Shown here: piece after piece, positions 33,869-46,589 of the stretch
How the letters are laid out: the number at the start of each line of letters is the position of its first letter
How positions within the stretch are numbered: position 1 is the stretch's first letter
From: Blasia pusilla
Lineage: Eukaryota; Marchantiophyta; Marchantiopsida; Blasiales
Assembly: GCA_050084515.1 (NCBI GenBank)
Contig: CM114272.1
Coordinates: forward strand, 32,302,001 to 32,366,000
Reading direction: 5' to 3'
Length of the DNA: 64,000 nucleotides
The notes under the pieces: generated by a model
The model's input: only the letters and a program-made list of their open reading frames with translations
What the model was told of the DNA's origin: nothing
Database searches by the model: none
Program-made: the position numbers and the translations under genes

Positions 33869-34440
33869 CTAACGACGAAACTCACCAACAGCAGAGACAA
33901 TATCAGCAACAACAAGAGAGCTATGACTACTACTAAGTGGGCCTCTAGCGCCGGCGTCTCCCACAGCCTGAGCCCGCCGCAAAATCCCATTAGCCTGGGC
34001 ACGCTGCAACCCTATGGAGACCCGCTGCCTACAATACAGAATCGCAGTAGCTAAGGACAACCCATTTCTCGAGTGGAGATGATGGGCGCAGTCCGTAAGG
34101 AACGAGTCGAACCTCTCCCCCATAGCCCCATACATCTCTATGGCCAGGGGGATGAAGATGTGTCCCTCGTGTAGTCGACTGTAGATATGTGTCTTCTTCG
34201 CCGCCGCCGCCGCCGCCGCCGCTCCTTGTAGCATTCGCCCTTGGGCCACCACTTGGGCTCGCACTGCCTCCCGCGTAGGATCTGTGACTACCACGTCCGC
34301 CACAACCACCTCAGCCTCACGTGTCATGTAGAGATCGGCACGAATGAGGGAATCCCGCATGGAGTAGTGCCTCTCTCTCTGCACATGGAAGCCACTCTCC
34401 CGAGCTGTAGGAGGAAAGAAGCCATCACCAAAGCCCCACA
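33869..34440 (-). pseudogene. Retroelement remnant, probably C-terminal tail of a LINE-type ORF2
   Basis: The minus-strand frame reads RHYSMRDSLIRADLYM, VVVADVVVTDPTREAVRAQ, GHIFIPLAIEMYGAMGERF, DSFLTDCAHHL and YCRQRVSIGLQRAQANGIL. This order (RHxxxRD, VVDVxVTDPTR, a long acidic/alanine spacer, FIPLAIExYG, FYRQRVSxALQRAQAxxIL) is one I associate with the region after reverse transcriptase in plant and algal non-LTR elements. The RT and endonuclease are not present upstream. A run of GCG codons (34200-34223 on the plus strand as CCG/CGC) encodes eight or more Ala. Reading is open for about 200 codons, so the insertion may be fairly recent. Confidence 0.5.
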
Positions 34441-37400
34441 GTGATTGACTCACGGACGTCGTTTGGGTCAAAGTCGGCCACACTGTTGTATATTATACAG
34501 TAGCCCCTTTTTCTTCTTCTTCTTCGTTTATTTTAAGTGCAATAAAGTTTATAATAGTCCGTCGAAAAATGGACATACAGTAAGGGGCATGGCTTACGTC
34601 GACAGATCTCGAACGGCAAGTAGAGAGCAAACTCCGGCGAGAAAACGAGAAAAGTAATTGTTTTCCTAGGGATGCCAACGTGAAGATTCATCGAGAGGAG
34701 GAAAAAGCCATTGAAAAGGAAATTTTGAAAAATCGGGAAAAAAATACCGGAATACAGAATCGTGACAGAATTAGAATTTATGTGTTCGAGAACGGTAGTA
34801 TGCTCATATCGGAGCATCTCGAGGGGCGATGGGGATGTTGTGATGAAAGCATGCGGAGGCCGGGGAAACGGAACGGGCGAGTAGAGTTAGTATTTGTTGG
34901 GATTGATCCGATTGAAATGGCGGGGAGCCCTTTGACGAAGTCCGCAACGGTGGATCGGAGGGCAGAGAGGACGAGCAGGTGGAAGATTGCAAGGTTCGCG
35001 AGAATCAGTCTGTGGATGCAGGTACGGAGGGAAGCGAGGAAAGCCGGACGAAGTGGCGGTACTGATGGAAAGCAAACAAAGAACTCGGACAAGAAAAACA
35101 GGAGTCTGAGTACTCCATCTTCGTTTGAATTCTCCAGGTCGTTCCTTTGTCCGCTTGTCCCACCGCCTCCTTCGCTCGCGATGAATCACACAACAGTCGT
35201 CGAGAATCGAGATAGGATGGGTTAGGACTCGGGACTCAGGAGGAGTGCTCACTCATACCATTCGTTCATTCGGACTCCTCGCTGCCGTAATAATACCATG
35301 CCGCATGCTTCCTGCAGTAATAAATTGCAAATCTACCCGGACCATTACCTGTAATGAGAAGGAGTAATAAGGGAACCAATAGTCTGTAGCCAGATTTAGC
35401 GCCGACTCCAGTAGGGCCAGCCCTACTTCAGCGCCCTCCAATTCGAAAACATGATCTTCGCCGGCTTTGGTGGTTCTTTACTATAGCGGGATTGGCGCTA
35501 ATCCCTGTATGAACACAATGGCGGCTGACTCCCAGCGCCATCTCCGGTAGGTTTGGTGCAACGTTGTAGCTAGTACATAGCCAAAGCCGCCAAGTTGAAC
35601 CAACGTACACTACTCATTCGTAGCGTAGGTTGGTGGAGAAGGAGAACTGAGGCATCGCAGCGCGACAAACGGAAGAAACGGATGGCACATCGCAGCGTCC
35701 CGCGGCATAACAGGATGTGGTCCGGGTATTCGATGGTGGGCTGGAAACGCTTCGCTTTCAAACTTTGCAGGAAGCTTCTAAAAACAGAACCCGACTGTCG
35801 GCATTTATGGATCGAATCCGTTCCTCCGCGTTTCAATAAAGGCTCCCGGCATCTGATCCCGCTCCTGTGCTGACGCGCGTACACTCCATCCCCTACGTGT
35901 ATCATCCACGTATCTCTTTGGTCGATTCAGACAGATTTGTCTTCTCTCGATCATTGGCAACGCCTTTCTTCTTTTAGCAGATGGATTTAGCAGTCTGTTC
36001 ATTACAAAACGACATCAGTCGTTCCGCGCGTTAATAATAGTCGATTTTTCAGTTCCTCTATCCACATATTCGGCTGCTTTTCTTGTGCTCTTGTATTCAA
36101 GGGTTTCTGCCACATGCCATCTTCGCTTACAACAGTACAGTCAGTAACGATCTGGTTACTGCGGGTTATTTCAGGTTAATAGGCTGTTAACGCTGTCCAT
36201 GTATAGAGCTGATTAGTTTTTTTTTTCCCTTTTAAAATGAATTTTTCCACATACACGTAGGGATGTTACGGATATTAACATGTATATTATCATTAAAGGA
36301 TGAATTGCATTGAATTGAATGACACACGTCAATTGTGATGCCATCTTATTTGGACAAGTGTCTTTGAAATTGTGAATAAAAAAATAAAACGTGCAAGAGA
36401 GTAGGTCCTTATGGATAACTTATTAACACACTATATTTTCGCTTACTAAATCTAACATAGTAAATCTACTTGTTTTGAATACTTCAAACAAGGTTTGGAA
36501 TACACCCAAATTTTGAATCTTTTTCCAATGTTTGATTCCAATTTTTTTCATTATATATTCTATCGTTGAAATGACTACTTCATTAGAAATTGTATCATTG
36601 ATGGTTGAGACTCCACTTCCAACCCCCAACTTTTGTTCTTGATTAATGAAAACATCCTTGGAAAATGCTTTTGCAGAAGATTCTCTTTCATAAATCCAAT
36701 GACAATGAAATAGGGAAGCCCCATATTGTCCTTATTGATAATTAATCTGCTTTTGAAGACCAACAAAATAGGACCGGATTCCTATCGCATTATTCTATGC
36801 TAATGTATTTAGAGCATATATTTGCTTTGAGCACTCTAATTTTTTCAAAGTAACATTGTTGACTCGGAATCCCATCCACTTAAGGCCAAGAGCGCGTTCC
36901 CGACCAAAAGGAAGGAGACCAATGCACACCAAGAGGCAGACCGCTCCCCCCATCCCAAAATCCCGTTATGAGCATTTAACTGCAACAATTGAAAAATACA
37001 CCATTGAGGGTGGAATTACCATAGTTGTTGGCACTAGACTTGCCCCAATCCAATAGATCCTTGTTAAGGGATTTAAATTGTAATTATTCCAATTACTAAA
37101 CTAATTCTAATAACTTCCTAATTCAATTTTACAGTTCCATATATTACATATAGGTACATCATTTAAGAGATACACAAAATGAGATGAGGAGGTGGGGTAC
37201 CACAGGTGGAGGAGTTAGAGAGACAAAATCGACTTAGTTCAGTCTCTTTAACTTCTCCACATCGATTTTGGTTTAATGTACAATATGATGCATAAAATAA
37301 AAAAATTTCCTTTTCAATCTAAGAAAAAAAAAATCAGTTGTAAAAAGTTTGTAGGAAAATATCATCCAAAAGAGACAACATGAATTCATTTTGAAATTAA

Positions 37401-38858
37401 AATTGAGATCCCTAGATTAATTTTATATAAAATAAAACGAAAATGCGTGGAACAACAACTTATCCATATTCATTTTGAGAATGTTAGCCATAAATTTTTC
37501 ATAATTTTTTTAAGAGTATTAATGAAAGTCTTACACTCAATCATTTCCATTTTCAATTAAATCATAAAATGATTTCCATACTCACTTTTTAGGATCTAAG
37601 ACCTACATTATAATTACATACTCCATTATAGTATTATATAATTAATAGCTTCCATATTTTTCCATCTGGAAAAAAACGGACTTTTACTCTTTCAATAAAC
37701 ATTAATAGAGCAAAATTTTGTCTTTGTACCACTTTCCATTCAAATTAGATCTTCCTAGGATAGTTAAATTATGCCATAACTCTATGATATCAAATTTTTT
37801 TTATAGTTCCTATAATTTTATAATATGTAGATCAACAAAATATGATTAAAGTGCTTAATCTAAGTTAATTTTCTTTCTTTGCTTGATGGTAGGATTTTTT
37901 GCAGAATTGCTATCAAAAATATTTCATAAAAAAAAATGTCAATACCACTATGGAATTCAAGGGTCAAACCTTCTATTTCCTAATTTGAAAACTATCCAAA
38001 TCAAAGAGATTTGTCATTTTTGCATCTCATGCTAAAATTTTTATTTTATAATGATCTTCAAGGTTCCACATTTTCAACCTAAAGATAAAAATTGATTGGT
38101 CAATTGACTTCTATGAACTTATGTAATAAGAATCTATTCCACTAAGTGCAAAGATTTTAAAATGAGTGATTTTGGGTTTTAATTTCATGACATTCTTCTC
38201 ACTAATATAATAAAACCTTAAAAATTGGAATTTTTCATTGGATTCCATCTTTATTTGGATAAAAAATTTGTTGATATATCAATATTTAAGCAAGAGTATT
38301 ACCAATACCATAATCACTTCAATCTATATTGCCAGTATTAAATTTTCAGACTCAAAGGAAAAAATGCACCAGAGCAAGGAATGGTATTTTCGGTCTAGAA
38401 ATTCAAATGCTATTTATTGGGATATGAGTTCACTTTCCATATTGATCGTTTTGTGCATGTAGTTAATAAGTTGGATATGATAGGGTGGGACAACTAGATG
38501 TATATGAATCCTCTTCTTACAAGAGTTCGCTTTTGAAAGGGAAGTTCAAAAAGAGATGCATCATTCAAACCCAAATTTCATATCTAGTTAAAGAGCTAGT
38601 ATTCGATCATCATGCTAAATCACTTATTTTTACACAACCATACTTTTGCTATCGAGGAAATTTATCTTTATTTGGGGTCTTACCCTTGGGTAATGAGACT
38701 AATGACACAAGAGAATAAGATTCTATTTCAACATAAAATGGCATTGTACGTTTTACATGATCATGGTGTTTGTTATAAATTGGGACCATAAGAAGTACTA
38801 TGTAGATATATGGAATGCTCCTTAAAAACTGGTAGATTACTGTTTTCTAACTATCACC
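34441..38858. other. Intergenic DNA
   Basis: 34.5-36.1 kb has moderate GC with long overlapping frames on both strands (for example 34680-35225 plus, 181 codons; 34778-35092 minus, 104 codons), none recognised and each a possible shadow of the other. A TTC microsatellite lies at 34508-34524. From 36.2 kb the DNA is very AT-rich with nothing recognisable. Confidence 0.4.
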
Positions 38859-38923
38859 TTATGTCTTAAGCCCCTTTCTAACTATCAAACAAAGGTGATA
38901 GTTAAAAGGGGCTTAAGACATAA
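38859..38923. repeat. Near-perfect foldback
   Basis: Left arm 38859-38887 (TTATGTCTTAAGCCCC...) and right arm 38896-38923 pair fully except for one extra C, with an 8-nt loop. Part of the arm (TTTCTAACTATCA) is also repeated directly at 38845. It may be a small MITE or a replication-generated hairpin. Confidence 0.85.
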
Positions 38924-39099
38924 TGAAAACTGATGGAAGTACAATGGATGACTTTCCTTTCAAAAGGATCATCACTTGCTATGTTTATGCCTTAGAACTC
39001 ATAAGTGATTGAGGTGTGCAATTTTTAAATTAAAAATTTTAACATTTAACAACTTACTTCAAGATTTATCATCGAAAAAAAAACACTACATTATGTGTG

Positions 39100-39440
39100 A
39101 GAAAATGGAAAAATAGAACAAGCTAATGGTATTTTATGTAACATTCCCAACAAGATAACATTGGCTTATGCCACATATTGGCATCACAAAAAAAAATTTG
39201 GTCGTGTAGGACTATCACTATAGCAAAGAACACTACGAGCAAAGCCTTATACTATCTAACATATGGGTCGGATCCAATCATGAAAAATGAACTAGAGATA
39301 CCAGCCCATCAAGATAGGTCTATAGATTAGGGAAAGAAATAAGTCAAAACAAGAGATTGATAGATTTCATTAGGTTGGAGGAGGCCTTAAGGCACATCAA
39401 GAAAATGAAACATAATCAAAAAGACAAATCTGACAAGCGA
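39100..39440 (+). pseudogene. Ty3/gypsy integrase C-terminal remnant, plus strand
   Basis: Reading through frame breaks gives EQANGILCNIPNKITLAYAT, then AKPYYLTYGSDPIMKNELE and IPAHQDRSID. Plant gypsy integrases show NGxxExxNxxLxxIL.K.....W......ALWAYRT followed by TPYxLVYGxExVLPxExxxP. Several stops and frameshifts are present. The minus-strand partner at 39416-39655 carries the same segment. Confidence 0.7.
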
Positions 39441-39655
39441 TTTAGGGACACATTAGCCATCGGATTCCATATGTAGCATATGGATTCTGATCTATACATT
39501 AGATAGTGTAGGTTTTGCACGTAGTGATAGGCCCACAAGACCAAAAAAAACTTGCGATCCCAACTCGTGGCATGAGCTAATGTTATCTTGTTGAGAATTT
39601 TACATAAAATACCTTTTGCTTGTTTCATTAATCCATTCGCTTGCAAATAATACAA
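39416..39655 (-). pseudogene. Ty3/gypsy integrase C-terminal remnant, minus strand
   Basis: Reads QANGLMKQAKGILCKILNK, ITLAHATSWDRKFFLVLWAY. This is the same integrase segment as on the plus strand 39100-39240, with clearly related nucleotides, so the two copies face each other tail to tail. A further minus-strand stretch to 39831 may be the preceding part, but it is too degraded to be sure. Confidence 0.75.
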
Positions 39656-41147
39656 TGTTTATTTTGATGATAAATATTGATTTCGAGGAGATTTTGTGTT
39701 AACTTATAATATCCACCACATTGATTTTCCAAGGAAATTACAAGTACAATGGATGGGATTCTATTGGATAAATGAAGTTTTTTGTGAAACTTGAACCAAT
39801 GGAATTTTATAGGTATTTTTTGGTAGCTCAATCAATGAAACTTGGATAAGGAAGTTGCACAATAGAAAAGAGGAGATCATGTGATCTACTTAAAAAAAAG
39901 TCTCGAAAGTTAAAGCACATAGGTTAAGTTTAAAACTTTTTTGGACTAAAGAAATGGATAAAAACACTACTATGACAAAAAAGTAGTTCAGAGAGAGGAA
40001 CTAAGTGCACATAGGAGTCATCAACTGTTGGTGGATTCTTACCATACGAGAGTTGATTCATCTACTAAGGATATGCTAACCCTTATGGAAGAGTAAGCTA
40101 TTCTTTATACTTGTTACTATATGATCCACTTTAAAAATCCTTGCTTAAGAAGTTGAAGCGAATAGTTTAATTTTAAAAAGTAAATCCAACTAAAGGAATA
40201 GACCTAACAGTAAAGAAAAAGTACTTTAAGGAGAGGTATCTATTATGTAGTTGAATTAAAGACCGAAAACAACAATACAACGTAGGAATTGTTATACATG
40301 AGAATAAAGTGTGAATCATTTCAAATATTTGTCGGAGTGGGTAATCTCTTAAAAATTTGACTTATGTATATGAGAACATTTTATATTGAGTACAAACCTT
40401 AACGCCTTACTATTCGTATTCAATCATCATCCTTTTAACAAATGAAGTTTGCAAACAATATAATGCTTGTAATGTGTCAATTCATCAAAATTCCATAACA
40501 AATCTACCCAATTTGTGATTCCCAACTGTCCCTAGATTCATTTTCATACTTTTTTGTAAAGGAAATAAGGGTTCATAAACTCATGTTGACTCATAAAAAA
40601 ATCCTCTTGAAATTTGATCAATTGCTTCCTTGTAATCTCTAAGACTTGTGGCTTCAATCAAAAGAGAAAAGCATTTATCTTCATCATATGTGAGATGGTA
40701 AGTCTTATCATAATAACTAGGTCAAAACCACTGAGGGAAAAATCGATGATGATTGATAATTCTAACAAATTGGAATCCAAACCATCCACTTTCTGTACAT
40801 CATTTACATGTTGATAAGGTTTGAATGCACAATCCTTTGTCTTTCTCTTCAAAGCTCCTTTTTTACTTATTTCCTTTCTTGGCATGATCTCCTAGGCTAA
40901 GAATCTAAGATGTGGCACCAACAAAATTTCCCTTGTTTTTGGACACAAGCTCTAAAATAATTTTATCCCTTATGTCACTCTTCAGAATAAATTTAAGCAT
41001 ATCTTCCTTATATTTGTATTTGTTATGATGGGAAACTTGGAAATTATTTATCAACTCAGAATAGAATAACATGACTATAGATTATATAAATCAATGATTA
41101 TTATTTTCATCCATAAAATATTAAAGTTGCATACAGACAGAGTCTCA
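39656..41147. other. AT-rich DNA, probably decayed retrotransposon
   Basis: No clear domain. It may contain further parts of the gypsy element represented at 39.1-39.65 kb, but I could not read a conserved RT or RNase H motif. Confidence 0.35.
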
Positions 41148-41660
41148 AGTCTGTCCTTAGGACGGACATGTTAGTGTGGTCTGGGTACTATGGCCCAAAC
41201 ACAAGCTTGTCCCCGAGCCTACCTTATTCGTAATGTAAACATAGGCTCAGCCAACCTACATCCGTTTTGTAGCTTGCATGCGGTCTACGGCAAGCCTGCA
41301 GGGTGGGCTAGGCCTCCATGGGGCAGGCTCAAGGCTCCGGCTAGGCACGTATGGCAGGCTTAGGGCCGCATAAGGCAGGCCCTGTGTGGGCTTGAGCGCG
41401 CCCAATGGGAGCCCAGCCCGCCTTGCGAGCATGGATGCAAGCTTCTCGCGGGTTGGTGCAAACTTGGGTGCAAGCCGTGTGCTGGGTTGATGCGGGCCAG
41501 GAATCGAAATTGAGGAAAGGGCTCATAGTTGGCACAATCGTTCGATACCTATCCTACCAAGCCGGTATTTTTTCACGCGTCCTAAGCTTGCATGGGGCAT
41601 TAGGATGCCAAAAAACCTGAGCGGGGAAGACTCGTTCGACATGTTTGTACTTGTCCGTTT
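41148..41660. repeat. GC-rich inverted-repeat element, copy 3
   Basis: Begins with CTGTCCTTAGGACGGACATG and ends near TTGTCCGTTTTTG. The interior contains GGCAGGCTC, GCGGGCC and GGGTTGATGCGGGCC words plus a less GC-rich insert (about 41500-41600). At ~510 bp it is longer than copy 2. Confidence 0.65.
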
Positions 41661-43152
41661 TTGTGCAATTTTGTAAAACATATAAAGAACCATATTAAGT
41701 GTTTTTATATGTATCTCTAATTCACACTATATTCTTATTTTCTTCACCTCAAACTTCTAGTAAGAATCTTTAAAACCATGTGAAATCTTTTAGGCTTGTA
41801 TTGAAAGAAATCTTAAGATCCAAGAATGAAGCTCATCAATTGCATAGAAAATTTCCCTTTTTTATTCGATTTTGTTCCACATTCCTCCAGTCTTACTAAG
41901 CCATGGATGCTAAATGATCCAATTTCAATAGAATTCATTAAGACAGATGATTTCACCCAAATACAAATCAATGTGTATGATGTATCATCGAAGTCCCTTG
42001 AAACTACCTCAATAAGATAAGAGACAGTGATGGTACTAGAAATTTAAAATCCAAAAACCACAAGAAATACTAGGAAAAAGTCATATATTTTATTTCTATG
42101 GTGTATGTACTCCACACATTCAAAATGATTAAAAATATTTTATTACAATCTTGTGTGGGGTATAATCGCTCTAAACATAGGAATGAAAATACAAGTAAGA
42201 AAACCTCTAGAAAAGTATCCCAATTCCAAAATTCCTACTCTATATCATTTCTTATGAATATGAAGTCCTTCTTAATAGACATAATTCTTCATTAATGATT
42301 ATGTGTTTCCTTGATATCTCGAAGATCCTTGTTGCTAGCCAACTCAACATTGGACTATTCAAATGCTCATTCAATTTTTTATTTGCTTCTTTCATTTCGT
42401 GTTCAAATCTTTGGCCACTATTTGGTTTTCTAATTTACTTTATTAATATTACATATGACGATCGCATCGGAAAGTTAAAATGAAAATACATTCTTGCCAC
42501 GTTCTACTCTCCTAACATCTTTCTTCAATCAATCCATTTTTTCTAATTATCTTTCATAGAAATATGCTACTTACACACCCTTTTCTAACTTAGGAAGTTT
42601 TAAAGTCAACTATTACTACATCCCTCTTATCTTATAAATCATCACTACGTTTCACCTCTTCATGATTGGTTTCTTGTTGATCTCCCTCCCCATTGATAAT
42701 GTTACCCTTGGCTATTATTATAGTTGGTTCTTGATTTCGAGTTGTTTGTCTCACCACTTTTACTTCTATTGGTACAAATTCAATGTTCTCCTCTACATTT
42801 CTCTTCCTTATTTATCCTTAAGTTGAATAAATGAAAAATTATTACGTCTAAATCTAGCTCATTCTCCTCTAATCCCAAATGTGTTATTGGATCTATAGGA
42901 ACTGACCCTTTGACCATAAATGCATAAAGTCCCTACGTATTAATCCAACTTCTTATTAAATCCCCCCATAGATGTACATTCTGTGCTCCAACATATGTCT
43001 ATACTACTTCCTTCTTTAAACACTCTATTGAATTCAGCCATGAGAATATTATGCCCAATTAACCTTCTCTTCATCACAAGCTTGCCCAAAGGAATATAGA
43101 TGTTCCTACATACCTTGGATGGATGATTATGGATGAATAAGCAAGGTTCAAA
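41661..43152. other. AT-rich intergenic DNA
   Basis: Short frames only; nothing recognised. Confidence 0.45.
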
Positions 43153-43506
43153 ACGGACAATTTTTTTTGTCAACGGACATGTCCATGCGGGCCCGAGTAC
43201 CTTTGGCCCGCACCCAAGCCCATCGAGTTTAGAACGTAGACTTGGGCTTGACTAGTCAATGACTATCCCGCATCCATTTTGTATCCCGCTTGAAGCCCAC
43301 ATGCGGCCCTCAAGGCCGCGGTTCAGCCTGCCATGCGGGCCTTGAGTAGGCTCAACCATGGACCCTTGGGGCCTGAGCCAGCCCAATGGGATCCCATCCC
43401 GTCCTGCGGGTATGCCACATGCCTTGTGCGGGATTTATGTGGGCTAAAAAATAGGTGCAGGTTGGTCGAGCCCGGGTCTATGTTTTGGTCTAGGGTGCAG
43501 GCGGGG
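43153..43506. repeat. GC-rich inverted-repeat element, copy 4 (right end missing)
   Basis: Begins CAACGGACATGTCCATGCGG and continues with CCCGAGTACCTTTGGCCCGC and GCC-rich sequence, matching copies 1-3. It fades out near 43500 without the right-hand GTCCGT end, so it is truncated or internally deleted. Confidence 0.6.
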
Positions 43507-44989
43507 GATTTGTTAAGCAAGGAAATAGTTAGGAGAGAGGAAAAAGGTATGCCCAAGAAGATAGAGTTTGGTAACTCATGATGTCTTTGTTGAACCTCCT
43601 TTCATGAGGCTGTGGGAATTTTGGTCCTCGTTGCCTGGTGAGTAACCCAAGCCTTCCACTAAGAGAATGTGCTTGGTTTAACATAAGAGATACATAGAGA
43701 GTATGCGAGACCTTTGATGTGACTTGAGATTATTGGAAGTATTTTAATTTGGTACATTATCATCTATGTTTGTAGATATCATGAACGAGTATGGTATCTT
43801 GTGTGTATGTATGTGTGGATGGTGACAATAATGTATATTTGTAGCAATGTGTATGTCACGATAACTTTGAAAGTCTTCTAATAAAATAACCCTTTTAACA
43901 TAGAATATAATTGCAAATTATGGATGAAAAAAGCTACTTTATGAGTGTGTTATGAGTGCTCCACTAAAAACAATTGAATACTTTCCAAGCAATTTGTGGC
44001 TTTGAGAGTTTAAAAATAAGTCCATTTCCAGTAATGTCCAATTATACTTCTTTTGATAAATCAATTGCAAGAGAGCAATAGATAATTTAATAATAGTCAA
44101 GATGTAATTTATATTATGCTTGGAGAGAAATAATAGAGTAGAATTCTTAGATATATCTCTTTACAATTTATGACAAGATAGATCTAAATAAAAATCATCT
44201 TTCAAGATTAAAGGAGAAACTAAAATCCATTCCTATTCAATTTTCCTTTCCAATAGCTTGATTTGGGTCACTACTAGGGACACAGTTGTCCAACCGGCTC
44301 TATTAAAAGTCCATTTTTTCCAAGAGCAACTACTTTGTGACTATTAGTTTGCAAGTCCAATTTGTCTAACTCCATGGCAGTTTTATGCAACTTTGCTAAC
44401 AACTCACACTAAGCTTGTCATAGACTCATAAACATGATTGCAAGTCTGATTAGAAAATTGACAGTAGATAGCGGCTATTAAAACTCACAATTGAAAAAAG
44501 GCATGTAGTCATCTCTATGTGAAGAAAATGAAGTCCAAATGCCAGCCATGTTACCTCCTAAAATATACAAGGACACCTCTTGATAGCAAGCATACAGTGG
44601 AAAGATTTCAAAACCAAAAGCACAATAAAAAGTTGAAAAGAAAGGAATATATAGCTAATCTGGAAGATCCTCGAACCTTGAAGTAATGTTCAAAGATACA
44701 TGCAACACATCCATGAGAGTTGATGATAGACTCAATGTAGGAGCAAACATATCAATGGATGAAATTATGCAAACTTATCAGTGAAAACAAATGAGCATTA
44801 TATGAAGGTGAGATAGGTTAGGGACATAGTTATTTATATACGTGAATAATCCATTGCACATCTATGGTTCCATTGATTGTTCATGGCTCACTCGTGATTG
44901 TCCCTATATACCTTTGTGCGTAGCATCCCCTCGCCTGCCATCAATCGTCCCTATTCTAGTCTCTATTCTTTGAGGTTGGTCTCTCCCTC
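43507..44989. other. AT-rich intergenic DNA
   Basis: No gene, tRNA or clear repeat recognised. Confidence 0.45.
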
Positions 44990-45255
44990 CCAAAAAGGGT
45001 AAATGAAGGAGAGAGACGCCGTAGGAAAGAGAGATGCCATGGAGGAGACTGAAATATTTTGGAGGAGAGAGACATAGTGGGGGAGATTGAGAGGCCATGA
45101 TTGAGAGAGATGGTACAAGGAAGATTTTGAGGTTGCAAAGGAGAGAGATTCCGCAAAGAAGATTCAAAGGCTATGTTGTAGCATGTGCTACAAAGAAGAT
45201 TTTGAGGTCGCAAAGGAGAGAGACGCCATAGTGCATGTTTTGAGGCCAAGAGAGC
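44990..45255. repeat. Purine-rich degenerate minisatellite
   Basis: Repeats of GAGAGAGAC/TGCCATGGAG-type units. The sequence GAAGATTTTGAGGTTGCAAA followed by GGAGAGAGA occurs at about 45120 and again at 45196, a 76-bp period. The Leu/Ser-rich frames of up to 97 codons read from the other strand are a by-product of the repeat. Confidence 0.6.
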
Positions 45256-46589
45256 GGTTGCAAATGACTTTGAGAGATGTTTTTTTGCTTGATTGAATTA
45301 AGGTGATTGTAGTAGTCGAGAATATTGCTCCAAATTTCTATCAAGGCCTTTTCTTTGTAGTACTTGAGCTTCTCCGTAAGTGGTAACTCCCTAGCATGCC
45401 ATAATACTCTAGGGACCCCGTGGACCAAAAATCACTTCTTTCATCTCTCTTGGGACAGGTCTGGTGGTTCCCTACATTACCCATCGAGCCATAGATTGGT
45501 AGCCATGGCCGAGTTAAAATTGCATAGTTGGCAGTTGTATGTGGTCCGTACCTCATCTTAGAGAGGATTTTTGAAGAATGTGTATGTTGGAATAATTCTT
45601 TTGTCTCAATACAATTGGAATGGGAAAACTTTCTTACAAGATTCATGAAGAACACCACTCAGTTGTGTAGCTGATGAGCAGTTTCTAAGTGTGCCCATGA
45701 CTAGTATATTGAATTTTTATGTTTTTTCCTATATGAAATTATAATGGCGTTTCACTGCTCAAATTCCTAACTCTTGCATCGAAGCATAACTTTGGAGATG
45801 CATATGTTGAAGGAGATTCTTTTTCCATTTTACTCCACCACCCTCAATTTTTTGCTCATTCTCATCGCGCATCCTTGATTGGGATCAAAGAAAATTCCCT
45901 TCCCTTCCCTTTCCTTCTAGATATATCTCCACATATACCCCACATGTTCTGACCAAGACATGTTGCGGTCATACCAGGAGTCTAACCCTCATGTTGGATA
46001 GGAATGTTATGAGTTGATTTACCTCACTAATAACGTAATCTATCATTGACTTTGAGGTTTCTCTTTTGGATTTTGAGTGTGATATAGATGTTCTTCCTCT
46101 TGAGCTTGGACAAAGAATAATATCGTGGCCCATGGCTAAATAATGGGTCAAGCACAATTCCAAAATATTGTCTCCATTTCCTATTTTGTGTGTGTATTTT
46201 GATGTGCATTGGAGGTATTGGTGGAATTCTTCCATGAGAGATTTGTTAGAAGGGTAGTCTTCTTCTTCATATGCTTCTTTCTTGGTATTAGTTGGTAGAT
46301 AGATTGGACCTCGGTTGCAAGCTTTTCTCTTTTTGAAGTCTCCAACCACCAAGTTAATCGCTTTGTGAGCCATTTCTAGTACAGAGAGTAAGAGAGTTTC
46401 ATAGGAGAAGTCTTTTTTGAGTGCAATAGGGTTGAATTAATAAACTTCTACAAAGAGATGATTTCCAAGTCCCACTTCCTTTGGTACCTTGATCTAGAAA
46501 AAGTGTGTTGTGCACCTACTCCCCTTCAACGTCAATTGATATCTCGAGTGTTGCCAAAGTGTACGTTCAATAGGATATACTCTCAATGC
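45256..46589. other. Intergenic DNA with one unassigned frame
   Basis: The minus-strand frame 45969-46373 (134 codons, starting MAHKAINLVVGDFKKRKA) is the longest here. It has mixed, protein-like composition but no motif I know. It may derive from the transposable element whose repeat begins at 46590. No function is proposed. Confidence 0.3.

Noticed and set aside
34680-35225. 181-codon plus-strand frame with Arg/Lys/Glu-rich composition
   Set aside because: No recognised motif, and overlapping minus-strand frames of similar length look equally plausible; not supported as a gene.
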